Positions 34,530 through 45,118 of a stretch of 64,000 bases of DNA are shown here, piece by piece. Where the stretch lies: assembly GCF_000143415.4 (NCBI RefSeq), contig NW_003314268.1:3554378-3618377 (forward strand). The letters run 5' to 3'. This DNA comes from Selaginella moellendorffii (taxonomy: Eukaryota > Streptophyta > Lycopodiopsida > Selaginellales > Selaginellaceae). How positions within the stretch are numbered: the first letter of the stretch is position 1; each line of letters begins with the position of its first letter. The notes beneath the pieces are model-generated. The model worked only from the letters and a program-made list of their open reading frames with translations. It did not search any database and was not told the origin of the DNA. A program made the translations under genes and the position numbers.

Positions 34530-37500
34530 TCACGGAAACTGGAAGCCACCACCAATGCCTTGAGCTTGAGACGGAGGGCTGATCGACACCCAGAGCAGTG
34601 AGATGACAATGGCGAGAAGTCCCGACCAGATGAAAACGATGGTCGGAGTCCTCCCTCGTCGCCCCATGAGTCCCTTCGCAAACGGATAGAGGTGGAACAG
34701 CACCCAGGCGCTGAAGAACACTCCGCCGAGTAGCCTGCTCCACTGGGGAATCTCGCTGTAAATCGTCCTCGAAACTCCGACCCCGATCGCTATCAAGTTG
34801 GTCATCATGATGGTGATCGGAGGAATCATCAGAGCAGACCACTTGACGATGTAGAGGTCGGCGTAAGCGTCATCTTCGCCTTCTCCACCTGCTTTGGACG
34901 TCAGAGTAAAAGATATGTCCACACCAGCGATGACTTTGAGTAGCCCCTGGAGCACGGCTGCCAGATGCGCACTGGTTCCTCCAATGACCCAGAACTGTTC
35001 GTTCCGCCACCATTCGTCCAGTGTGATGCCCGACCACTTGATCTCCAGCACAGCCAAAAGGCACAGCGTCACCGTGATGGTCAGGAGGTAGACCAGGAAG
35101 GTGACGTTGAGCGTCTGGACGATGAACTGGCCCGTGAAGAGCGACAGTGCCGGGAGGAAGCAGTAGACCAGAAGGAAGATCGACGTGAACGGATAAATCC
35201 CGACGTTCAAGTAGGCTATCCGCTGGAGAAACTTGAGCCTCGAGCTTGCAAACAGAGCGTTGTTGCGTGAAAAGAAAATCTCCACTGACCCGGTAGCCCA
35301 TCGCAAGACTTGGTGCAGCCTGTCCGTCAAGTTTATAGGAGCACTTCCCCTGAAGGCGTCTCGTTTGGTCACGCAGTAGACCGATCTCCAGCCTCTGTCA
35401 TGCATTCGGAAGCCAGTTACCACGTCTTCTGTGACCGAGCCGTAAATCCATCCTACTCTGTGTCCCCACTCCGTTTTATCCTCGTACCAGCAAGAGATGG
35501 CATTGATAGCTTCAGCCACGGTTGCAGCATCCAGTGGTTCACGAGGCTCTGTCAAAGCTCCGGGAGGCCTTCCATACTTCACACCTTGTGCGTCCAGTGG
35601 CCTACCTTGAAATTCCGCCACGGGTATCGACTCCAGAAAGCTGATAGAATTTCCAAACCGTTTTGGAACCAGCTGAGCTTCCGCATCTTCGTCGTCTCCA
35701 CCGTTCAAAGATGCTATCTCGATATCCGACTTGGCCGACTTCTTCTTGCTGTCTCTATCACCGCAGCAACCACGACTCTTGTGTCGTGGAGGATCGAACG
35801 CGTACAGCGCTATCCTTCTGAAAACACAGCCAGTCCCCACGTAAACTGGTCCCTGTACACCATCCAGTGCCCGCATGTTGACGTCGAAGAACACGGTGTT
35901 GTGGTTGGCGTAGCGATCGTTTGGATCGATGCCTTCAAAACGCTGCGGGAACTGGACGTAGCAAAGCCTGTCGCCTCCTCGGTCCATCATAAAGCACATT
36001 GCTTCCCTCAGCGCAAGAGAGTTGAAAATGTAGTGGTCGCAGTCAAGGTTCAGGATGAAGGCACCGTTGGACATGATAGCACTCGTTCGCACAAGCGCGT
36101 TCATGGCGCCTGCCTTCTTGTTGTGGTCGTATCCCGGCCTCTTCTCCCTTGAAACATAAACAAGCATCGGAAGCCGGATGTCAAGCTCAGACGTGTCAAT
36201 GAGGTTGTCTTCGTCAGAGCTTCCCATGAGAGGCTCGCTACTTGGTGGAGCGAGCATAACCTGCAACGAGAGAAAGGAAAGTTGTTAAGAAAGAGACAAT
36301 GTAATAGAAAACAATGCGTACCTGAATGATCCCAGCATGATCTCCTCGGCTGTGGTCCTTGTTCGAAGACGTCCAAGTTCCCGGCCAGTGGGTGCCATCA
36401 GCCATCCAAGTAGCTTTCGGAACATTGAGCGGCTCACTTGGATCACCACCACTTTCTATCTGGTAACGTTTGGCTCGTATCTCCTCGTGAGCATTGTAGG
36501 CGTCGGATCTTCTTCGGATTGCATCAGGTAGTCCATTGATGCGGACCTTGAACTCGTCGTATTCTCGCTTGACTCTTCTCCTGTCCTTCACAAAATCCGA
36601 CCTCAGTTTGTTCTTCGTCGGGTCACCCTTCAGAAGAAAGTAAGTCTCTGGATTCCTAGGCTCGATATCGTGTTTCCGGCAGAAAGGAACCCAGAACCTG
36701 GCAAAACTAGCTGCTTCGGCCAGACCTTCGAAAGAGATTAATGCACCACCGTCGTCGGAAAGATAGCAGCAAAGTTTCTCCACCGGATACTCGGCAGCTA
36801 GAATCGACAAGATGGTGTTGGCCGTCACCAGAGTTGGCTCCTTGTCAGGATCAGCAGTAGATACGAACACATCGATGCCTGGAAGGTCCGATCTGCCCCT
36901 GGGATTTTCGGGACTCGGAGTTTCAAACCTGTCCTTGAGCGCGTTCAAGTCGGTGGCACGGTTGACGGGACAGAGCTTGGGCAGCTGGTCCAAAACCCAA
37001 GAGAAGGCGAACCAGATCTCACAGACCACCGACATTCCCCACAGCCACATCGCATCTCTGTTGGGATGTCGAACCCGCCATTCCAAGAAAAGTCCCAGCA
37101 CTGCCAACCGGACGATCACGAGAAGTCTGTAAAGAACCAAGACATGAGAATCTTAAAAAACCAAAAAGCAGGTGCGTACCTGTATGGACTAAGAATCGCA
37201 GCAGACACCCCTGTCTTCCTAGACATCGGCTTCCTCGCCTTCTCGTTGAATTTCGGAGGAGCTCCATCATCTCCACTCTCCATGTAAGCCTCGTCCTTGG
37301 GCCAGAGAGCGTTCCCATACCCGTAAGTCCCTTTGGTCTCATACAACCATCGAGCGTGATCGAAGTCGGACGTCTGTGTTCTCATCAGCAGCGATGGCTT
37401 GCTGGACCTGAGCAGCGAGAGCCTCCTGTCAACTCTCCCTGGGGGTGGCGGCAGTGGCAAGACCTCCCCGTCTGGATCGATCACCTTATACGCCTCCTTG

Positions 37501-38048
37501 CATCCGGGACACTTCCCTGTGCTCTCCAGCGCATCCACATAGCACTCCCGGCAGATCCTATACGCGCATTCGCAAGGGGTGATGTCCTCGCCCCTCTCGT
37601 CCCTCATGGACTTCCCATCGCAGCCTTCCACCGAGCACACCCCGCTCCTAGCGCACGCCATTTGGGGATGGGATGCGTCGGCCTCGACCATCTTCTCCAA
37701 GACATGGCCCCTCGTCACGCTGTTGAATCCACCGCTGAAGATCGTGTTGGAAACAAACTGCTGCTCCACCTTGGCGGCGAGGATCTGGTCGGCGGGTGTG
37801 GCGGACATTGGCTGATTGTCCGGTGTTGGAGGAATGTGGACATGATAGCTGGGATTAAACTCGGAGCTCACCTCTCCTCCAAGATCTTGATCGTCCTTGG
37901 ACAGCGTCATGTAGCGGCCGCTGGATGTGCGCCTTGTGCCGCTGCTGTTGGGAGAAGGAGTCGTCGCCGTCTTGAAGGATTTCGGGCTGATGAGCTTCCG
38001 GAAGGATTTTCCACCTGTGATCGACAGAGAAGACGACGGAGACGCCAT
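34530..38048 (-). CDS. CSLD: Cellulose synthase-like D glycan synthase
   Basis: Three exons on the minus strand (38048-37180, 37126-36322, 36260-34530; introns 53 and 61 nt with GT...AG) give 1,134 residues, the usual CSLD length. The N-terminal part has a RING-like zinc-binding segment (CSVEGCDG...[12 protein letters not shown]...CPGC). Two transmembrane helices follow, then the GT2 domain with SDDGG, DCDHY, TEDVVTG and QVLRW, i.e. the D, DxD, D and QxxRW catalytic set, and [16 protein letters not shown]. About six C-terminal helices complete the channel. CSLD proteins make beta-1,4-glycan (cellulose- or mannan-like) in tip-growing and dividing cells, at the plasma membrane or Golgi. No lesions are seen. 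The start at 38048 gives the conserved Ser/Thr-rich N-terminus. It is divergent from the RanBP2-type gene, 556 bp away. Confidence 0.95.
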
Positions 38049-38325
38049 TTCTTGACCTGATTTCTTCCGCGATACGGCAATGTGGCTCGGCGATGACCGA
38101 TTCCTGGCGTGAATCTACAAAACCCTACCCCCCGGATCCGGATCCCTGCGATCGCAATGAAATACCCGGAGATCTGGAGCTGGAGGAGTATTACGCGGAT
38201 AATCACCGACGAGCACGAGCATCGCCACGAGCAGCGCCTTCGCGAGGAATTCCTAGAGCTAAAATATAGGGAAGAACCACGACGATGATATGATAGTGGG
38301 AACCAGCGACAAACAAATGTTATGC

Positions 38326-38420
38326 TCAAAAATGCCAAGCCAACGTCTCGATCGCTAGACCAGTCCCGGGTTCGATACCGGTCACTGGCGGTTTCTCTTT
38401 TTTTACTATTCTCTTTCGAA
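38326..38420 (+). other. tRNA-like B-box/T-arm fragment
   Basis: The word gggttcgatacc resembles an RNA polymerase III B box/T loop and is followed by a run of T. No A box and no foldable acceptor, D or anticodon arms are found upstream, and the T stem does not pair fully. It may be the remains of a tRNA or of a tRNA-derived SINE in the shared upstream region of CSLD and the zinc-finger gene. I do not call a tRNA. Confidence 0.25.
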
Positions 38421-38604
38421 AGGGTCTAGCTAGGGTTTGTCCATTTTGCGTGGGAGTTTGGGCGAGCGAGCGGTGGGTGAGCGCGCGCTGCCGGATCTGT
38501 CGACAGTCGACCAGGTAATCTCTCAGATCTACGGCCGCCGCATTGTTCCTGGTTCGCATTTCTTGCGGAAATCCCTGAGATTTCGTTCCGTCTTGCTTGC
38601 AGCG

Positions 38605-40224
38605 ATGACAAGATCCAGCGGAGCTAGGGAAGGTGATTGGAAGTGCTCCGGCTGCTCCAACCGGAACTACGCGTTCCGGTCGCTGTGCAATCGGTGCAAG
38701 CAGCCGAGAATTCTGGTCGACACTGACACGCCCCCGGATTCCAAATGGCTTCCTCGGATTGGCGACTGGATATGCGCGGGTCTGTAAATCCTCTCCTCCC
38801 CTTGGTGTTTGCGTTTGCGTGCTCAAGTGTTTGCGTCCTGCAAAGGTGTGTGCTCATTTGTAGCAGTAGTAGCAGTAGCAGTAGCAATAGCAAGCACTAG
38901 AAAGACCATCTTTTTTTTCTTCCCTTCTTCTTTGGTTCTTTTTCTTTCGATTTTTTCGAATTCAGCTGTTCAAGCTGGCGTGATCCGGGTGCGTTTGTTT
39001 TTTGTTTTCTGGTTTTGCTGTGTTGCGTGGGGACGCCTTACTGGATGATGGCTTGCTCGTGCAAGCGTCTTTCTTTCTCCCGCGGTGCTGGTGTGTGCGT
39101 ACGTCGTGTGGTGGTGTGTGTACTACTACTACTACGTACCAAAAGGCTGTAGCAACAACAACTATGCCTCGAGAGACAAATGTAACAAGTGTGGCAAGCC
39201 CAGAGACGTCGCAGCCTTGCCACTGTCTGTAGCCGCCGCCGCCGGGTCGGGTGCCGCGGTCTCGGCGCCTCTCGCCAATGGAGCCGCGCTGGGCCTCAAC
39301 ATGGGGATCATGCCGGCTCCAATCTCGCTCGGCACTTGGAACATGAACGCTGCTGCTCTAGCCAGAAGCGTCCGCTTGAGTGACAACACTTTAGGAGGTG
39401 TTGGTGGCGGTGGCGGAGGCGGTGGTAACTGGCGGATTGGGGACTGGACGTGCACCTGCGGCTACGTGAACTATGCTTCGAGAACCACGGTATGTCTCTC
39501 AAAATCCTTTCTTGGTTATTCCTTTTCTTAAGCTGTTTGTGATTTGCTCTGTGCAGTGCAAACAATGTCATTCTTTGCCAGCGATCGCATTGCCGCAACA
39601 AAACTTGGGTACAGTTGGATATCAAGGTATTCAAAGCTACGCATTGCCACAACTCTCACTCACGTTCCTCTTGTGTCTCGTGCCGGAAACTTTAGTTTCT
39701 GGGGTGAAGCGCCAGGCCTCAGATGAGTTATCAAACGATTGGGTAACCAAGCGTCCACACGTTGATCTCTTGCACCAGGCCTACATGGTAAGTAACTCAT
39801 GCTTTTCTGTTTAAACGCTCTCACTGATTCTTTTGCAGGCATCTTTTACTTCTTGCGGAGGATGGAACGACCGTTCAGGGCTTGTCCTCGGAGGGCTCAA
39901 CTTGATCCCAAACCTGGGACTTCCCAATCCAGCAGCAGCGGCAGCGTTGCAAAACCCTCCAAACGTCGGAAAGGGGTGCGTAGATCTCTCACGTTGTTTC
40001 GAGCTTTGATACCATTGAATCACTTGTTTTGCTCTTCAGAGCCAAACACTGGCGCGCTGGAGATTGGATTTGTACAAACTGTGACAACCATAACTACGCA
40101 TCCCGGGAATGCTGTAACCGGTACGTTATAGGAGGAGGAGATCTTGCAGTGCTAAACGCTCGCGTTTGTTCTTCGCAGTTGTGGACGTGACAAAGACGCG
40201 GGTCGGCCCATGAAAGCAATGTAA
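38605..40224 (+). CDS. RanBP2-type zinc-finger protein with four fingers
   Basis: Six exons (38605-38779, 39146-39489, 39557-39787, 39839-39975, 40040-40120, 40179-40224) join in frame to 337 residues, all introns GT...AG. Four RanBP2 (zf-RanBP) fingers are visible: GDWKCSGCSNRNYAFRSLCN (residue 11 on); GDWICAGCSNNNYASRDKCN, made across the first splice; GDWTCTCGYVNYASRTTCKQ, across the second splice; and GDWICTNCDNHNYASRECCN near the C-terminus. Between fingers 2 and 3 lies an Ala/Gly-rich linker with a (GGVGGG)-type run. Plant proteins of this type bind single-stranded RNA or act as adaptors; the exact role is unknown. The third finger has CTCGY where the others have CxxC spacing of the usual kind, so it may be altered. 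The first intron (366 nt) is long for this locus. Confidence 0.9.
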
Positions 40225-40343
40225 TGCTACTCGTAACCGCTGATTTTGTATGTACCATTAACACCATTCTTTGCACTGGGAATCTAGTCAAAGATGGTAT
40301 TTGATTTGGGCTGACTATGTAAGGTTGACTTGTTTGCGCTTGG

Positions 40344-42233
40344 TCAACAATAGTCTAAACTCAAAGGATGGAGATCCACCATTTCTTTCTCAAGTGGACA
40401 GTGATCCCACATCATCCATTGTGATCCATTTCCTGCTCGGAGATCCTTCATGGCCACGCACTCTTGGCCCTCCACTTGGATGCACACCACGCTTCCCTGC
40501 CGCCGAGCACGCACTCCGTGAAGAATCACTTCCACTGTCTTCCCGGCGATGCCACTCCACTCGTAGTCCCACACGTCCGAGGCAAGCTTGGCACACTTTT
40601 GGGTGCCATCTCCGTTGAGAATGTAGATGTCGAGGTTGTCGTCGTCCAGGACAAGCTTGAGGTCCCCAAAGTCGCCAGCCCCCGCATAGACGGCCTCTAT
40701 CCAGTCCCTGTTCTTGAGAGATCTCCTCTGGAACCGAAAACTACACTCCGACTTGGCGAGCACCGACCACGCCTCGGTCGCAAAGTCGAACGTCAGCAGC
40801 CCTTGCAGCTCGAAGCAGTCGTCTTCCAGGCGCCACGAGTACTTCCCTGGCCGGCTGCGTGCTCCGGCAAGAGCAAAGCATCCACCGAGGTCTGGCATGG
40901 CTTGCGACTTTCTCCAGGATCCACTCTGGGAAGTATAGACGTAGGCGTCCTGGCTATCCTCATGCTTGGCGCAGACAATGCTGAAACATGGAAGGCCGTC
41001 GGCTGCGTCGCTCACCCAGAAGCCCGTGATGTAGGCCTCGTCCTCGAGAAACCCGCAAGCTTGGAGCTCCAGACACGAACAGGTTGCCGGGTTGAAGACC
41101 ACGAACTCCAAACCGGCACCTCTCGAGTTCCTCTTTAGCAAGACCAGTGTGGCATCGGCCGCTACGAGCTCGTCCCAGCAAGCCGGCGATGGAGCTGGCA
41201 TTCTCCTCCAAGTCTCGCTCTCGATCGAGTAGAAGCACAGGAAGTTCTTGATGCATTTGAAGGCGGCTACGAAGCCAGGACCTGCCACCTTTTGCTCCTC
41301 CGGAACAAATCTCGAGATGGCCCTGCTGCCTGTGTCGATCTTGAGAGGGTAGAGGGAGAGCATGCCTTTGCGGAGTGGACAGTGTGGCCAAATCGCCCAG
41401 CCCTTGGGATTTCTGGAGCTATCTCCCTGGGTTGCGAAGCTTGAGTTGTTTGCGAGCTGGATGCAAACGCCGTGGTTTTCCTGCTTTTGGACGCGCATCT
41501 CTGCGTGGCAGCCGGGAGCTCTCAGCCATTTCGGACCAGGCCAGGGAGGAGAGCCTTTCGCAAAGAGGGTGTTGCCGCAATCCATGAGAACTTCCATGTT
41601 TGCTCCCGCGTAGCCCACACGCACTCGCGGAATCTCTTCTTTTCTCTGCCGCTTGCGTTCCTCCCGGTCGATCGATTCATCCTTTTCCTGGGCAGCACAC
41701 CACTTACACCACTTCTCCTGGGCAACGTCGAAGCTCCGGATCTCCTTGCCCAGGCGCCACCAAATCACGCCATCCTTACACGCAGGTCCATTGGGTCTCT
41801 TCTCCCAAAACGTTGGAGAGCTTTCAAGCCGTTTCCACGCCTTACCCTCTGACTTGTAGAGAAATCCATCACCATCGATCGACCCAGTTCTTCCTTCTGG
41901 AAGAAAATCCCTGCCTATACCATCCACCACGACCCTGTACCGCCTGGACGCTTGGTCCATGCTAAATCCCGCCAGGAATGGCTCGCCATCCATCGCCGGG
42001 AGCTCCTCGCAGCTGCCCTTGCCTGGGTCGAAAACTAGAAACACCGTTTTTCTTACCCCCTCGGCGATCCTCCTCTGGAACAGCACGAGCCAGCCATCGG
42101 CGGCGACAAGATCGTCCCAGGGCACGGACGGCGCTGGGATGGTGCGCCACAGGCCCGATCGAGCCGACATGAAGCACAGGAAATCCTTGGTGCCGTCGAA
42201 TGTCGCGACGAAGCCCGGATCGAGCCGCTCCAT
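40344..42233 (-). CDS. Two-module propeller-like (F-box/Kelch-associated type) protein
   Basis: A single-exon frame gives 629 residues made of two related modules of about 290 residues. Module 1 starts DPGFVATFDGTKDFLCFMSA with WDDLVAADGWLVLFQRR; module 2 starts at about residue 317 with GPGFVAAFKCIKNFLCFYS and WDELVAADATLVLLKR. Each ends with a similar WAIWPHCPLRKGM / WMMWDHCPLEKEM block. The repeated FxxxDxxTxxW-like strands resemble the Kelch/F-box-associated propellers common as large families in plants, but no F-box is seen in the frame or in about 300 bp upstream. A substrate-binding or adaptor role is plausible; the function is unknown. A splice-donor-like aggtaagag lies just before the ATG, so an upstream exon is possible. 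A decayed relative of residues 62-115 lies at 28500-28693. Confidence 0.75.
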   Translation of the reverse strand: MERLDPGFVATFDGTKDFLCFMSARSGLWRTIPAPSVPWDDLVAADGWLVLFQRRIAEGVRKTVFLVFDPGKGSCEELPAMDGEPFLAGFSMDQASRRYRVVVDGIGRDFLPEGRTGSIDGDGFLYKSEGKAWKRLESSPTFWEKRPNGPACKDGVIWWRLGKEIRSFDVAQEKWCKWCAAQEKDESIDREERKRQRKEEIPRVRVGYAGANMEVLMDCGNTLFAKGSPPWPGPKWLRAPGCHAEMRVQKQENHGVCIQLANNSSFATQGDSSRNPKGWAIWPHCPLRKGMLSLYPLKIDTGSRAISRFVPEEQKVAGPGFVAAFKCIKNFLCFYSIESETWRRMPAPSPACWDELVAADATLVLLKRNSRGAGLEFVVFNPATCSCLELQACGFLEDEAYITGFWVSDAADGLPCFSIVCAKHEDSQDAYVYTSQSGSWRKSQAMPDLGGCFALAGARSRPGKYSWRLEDDCFELQGLLTFDFATEAWSVLAKSECSFRFQRRSLKNRDWIEAVYAGAGDFGDLKLVLDDDNLDIYILNGDGTQKCAKLASDVWDYEWSGIAGKTVEVILHGVRARRQGSVVCIQVEGQECVAMKDLRAGNGSQWMMWDHCPLEKEMVDLHPLSLDYC

Positions 42234-43408
42234 AGCTCTTACCTAGAGTCTCCCGCCAAAGAATTCGAAAACAATCAAACCTATTCCTAGACTGGAGTCG
42301 CTTTGACTGGTCAATTTTGGTCACTTACACTTGCAGCTGGATCAAGCTCCAAGCCATGACTTCCATCCAGCCAAGACGTTCAAAGACTGGATCGGGAATG
42401 GCACTCACATTCCTCATCCTGGAAGTTTTCGCCATGTTGTTCTTACGCGAGAAGCTGGAAGTCATTGTTGCCGAGAAAGGTTGCGAAGTCTCACTAGTCC
42501 TTGATCAGGCCTGCTGATCTCATGCGCCATCTCATGACGTTGGGCTTGAGAGGGATCCCGCTGCATCCTTGTAATCAACTAGATTTCGTGTAAATTAAAG
42601 CTTATCAGAGAGTTCTCGGAAAAACTCAATAAGGGACAAAAAACTTTCGGTGGCCTACATGTCGACTTGCTGATTCCTAGATTTTTCCCATGTCAAAAGG
42701 TGTACAGGCAAATGTTATGAGTCAATACTACATTTTCCGCTGAAAGGACAAGTGTAAATTCTCAAACGAGAGGGCTGAAAAAACAACATATAACAGACTA
42801 GCATATAAGAAACTACACTGGAAAAGTCCAAAGCTGGAAATCAAAAGCTGAGACGTGTGGATTGTTCACATTGCATGAAGGATGCATTTTCTGCCAATGG
42901 ATTTGGCCGTGAACCTTGCCGCCATACATGCTTTCATGTCAACGTAGGAACGCTGGCAAATTTGCGTAGGGCAGATACGGTTACGTAAACCGGGGATGGT
43001 CAAAGAATGTTGTCTTTGCTCGTTTTGGACTTTTATGTTTACTCGCCTGGTCACTCTGTTACTCGGTTAGTCGGTTTGGTTGATTTAGCCGCCTAAATCA
43101 AAACCAAATTTGAGCAATTGCAGCACAGAGTGGTCAAACTTTGTATGCCACTCGTTTACATGTTTTAAGAGTTAATTTTGCAGGAATTATTTGAGCACAC
43201 GAACCTTCTATTCTTTAATATTGATCAATTTAGACATGTGCTTCCGAAAGCTTGCATGAAAGGATCTGGAAAGCAGCGAGAAGCTACTTGCTCAAGAACT
43301 GGTCTCTAGTACCCACACGTACCCATCAACGTATAATACAATATTATTCAGAGAGAACAGTCCAACCACGGACAACTATTTTCGTCAGAGTTGGACGGCT
43401 TGGCCACC
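42234..43408. other. Intergenic region before the isocyanide synthase gene
   Basis: This is shared upstream DNA of two divergent genes. No further gene, repeat or RNA was recognised; short frames at 42317-42517 and 42866-43054 lack motifs. Confidence 0.5.
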
Positions 43409-43414
43409 TATAAG
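43409..43414 (+). promoter_or_regulatory. Probable TATA box of the isocyanide synthase gene
   Basis: TATAAG, in the context cctataagaaag, lies 108 bp before the ATG at 43517. This is consistent with a transcription start near 43440 and a 5' leader of about 75 nt. Confidence 0.5.
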
Positions 43415-43516
43415 AAAGAAACCCAAGAACCGCCTCAACGCATTTCTAGCAATTTCTTATTTGATCAAACTACATTCTCATAGAGTGTGAATTCACGCAT
43501 TGATCAGCTCTCCATC

Positions 43517-45118
43517 ATGGGTTATCCCAAGGACAAGATCGCGTTCATGTATATCCACAGGGAGAGGGGCGAGGTGTGCTTCATCTCCCAATCCGCATCA
43601 TGGCATGTCCCGGTTGCCGATCAAGGAGGCGATGGTTTCGTGTTTTCTTCCATGGTTGCGAGCACGGCCGCGGAATTAGAGGCGGCCAAGAACGCCACGC
43701 GCTCCACCGCTCCAGAGATCCATAAGTACAATATATCCTTTCTTGACGCCGCGAGCTCATCAAGCTGGGAGGCGACTGTGTACGAGAGATACATTGGCAA
43801 TGGATTCGAGGGCGTGGTTTTCTCCATGGATGAACCAGCGCTGGAGTCGAGCGCGACCGATTACTTGGCCACTCTCCTGCTGGACAACAGCGTCATGACG
43901 AGGGATTGCCTCCTGGAGCCATTCGCATCGCACACTCCACTCGAGGTGGACGTGATCGCCTCCAAGGTGGTGGACATCATCGAGGCAAATTACATCCACT
44001 TCCCAAGGCACGACCAGTGGTTCACTAGCGGGGGCAAGCAGAGGTTCGCGGACAAGGTGAGGTATCACGTCGCAAGAAACGTTCCTCTCGAGTTCATCCT
44101 TCCAGCTTTCCCGGTGAAGTCGTGCAACTCCGACAAGACTTTGGGGAAATACCCCGACAAGGCCGAGGAGCTCGCAATTCATTCCATGAAGATTGTCGCG
44201 GACCTCATCAAAGCCGTGTACGCCCCCGGTGTGCACTACAACGTCGTCTCGGATGGCCATGTCTTCTCTGATCTCGGTAAAGATCATACGATCGATCCAA
44301 GCTCTTTTCATGACTAAAGCTCTGTTCTTGCAGTTGGATCTGACGATGCTACCGTGGATACATACGGAGAGATGTTTCGCGAGATGGCGCACGATTTGTA
44401 TCCCGGCTTGGTCAGCTTCTACCGCCTAGACGAATTCTTGCTGGACAACCACAGCGACGAGAGCATAGAGGAGCTCGTTTCCGGCACCGAGCTGGAGCAT
44501 CCCGTCGCCACCGACCTCACCTCCAACGCCGAGACAGCGAGACGAGCTCTCATCCGCTTGTTTGGAAGTGACGAGTCGGCCGTGCACAGGGACATCAAGG
44601 AGGACCCGGAGACGCGCAATTTGTACCGCGGCTTCTCCAGGTTCATGCTTGAGGATCTCTACGAGCACAAGAGCTGCAAGAGTCTCCCATCGAAGTCGGC
44701 CAAGAAGAAGCTGTGCAGCCAAGTCGGCTTCCTCATGATCCTGAGGAACCGCGCCTACTCGGCGATGGTGGAGTGGCTCTTTCCACTGCAGCTCCGCGTC
44801 TCCATCCACCCGCATCCAAACCGCGGCCCCAAGTACGGCATCAACGTCATTCACTCCTCGCTCGTGGCGGCACAGCGCTCCTCCGAGGAGAGGAACTTCC
44901 ACATACCGACGCCGTGGCACAACACAGTCGTGGAGCTGGCCGATGGCAAGTTCTTGCTGCTGCACTCCAAGGTCATCCGGGGATGGGGATCGGGTGTGGG
45001 AGATTTGGCTTGGGAGCTCGAGCATGAGATGCTGCTCAAGCGTGACGGGTTCGAGATGGCGCTTGTGAGGTATCCGGATGGGAGGCCCAGCCACTACAGG
45101 CAAGTGAGTGTGTGCTAG
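43517..45118 (+). CDS. Isocyanide synthase, DIT1/PvcA family
   Basis: Two exons (43517-44276 and 44334-45118, a 57-nt GT...AG intron) give 514 residues. From about residue 185 the protein carries the hallmark blocks of the DIT1/PvcA family: LPAFPVKSCNSDKTLGKYPD, then VVSDGHVFSDLVGSDDATVD across the splice, SRFMLEDL, ILRNRAYSAMVEW, LRVSIHPH with KYGI, and IPTPWHNTVVELADG. Enzymes of this family (PvcA, IsnA, fungal Dit1 relatives) turn the amino group of Tyr, Trp or other amino acids into an isonitrile using ribulose 5-phosphate. The first ~180 residues are extra compared with bacterial PvcA (about 330 residues); fungal Dit1-type proteins are also longer. The frame can be extended to a GTG at 43487, but ATG 43517 is preferred. 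No lesions are visible. A dioxygenase and transporter remnants lie downstream. The family is rare in plants, so transfer from a microbe is likely, followed by intron gain. Confidence 0.9.

Noticed and set aside
34906-36152. Plus-strand ORFs antisense to CSLD (for example 35310-36152, 280 codons)
   Set aside because: They are shadows of the conserved CSLD coding sequence in a GC-balanced exon.
38326-38420. Possible tRNA gene
   Set aside because: A B-box-like word and T run are present, but the T stem does not pair and no A box or cloverleaf can be formed.
43487-43516. Upstream extension of the isocyanide synthase to a GTG
   Set aside because: The frame has no ATG before 43517; GTG starts are not expected here.
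44193-44429. Alternative-frame ORF whose peptide also appears antisense at 56963-57610
   Set aside because: The shared peptide only reflects the 82-bp copied DNA segment; it is a shadow of the isocyanide synthase.
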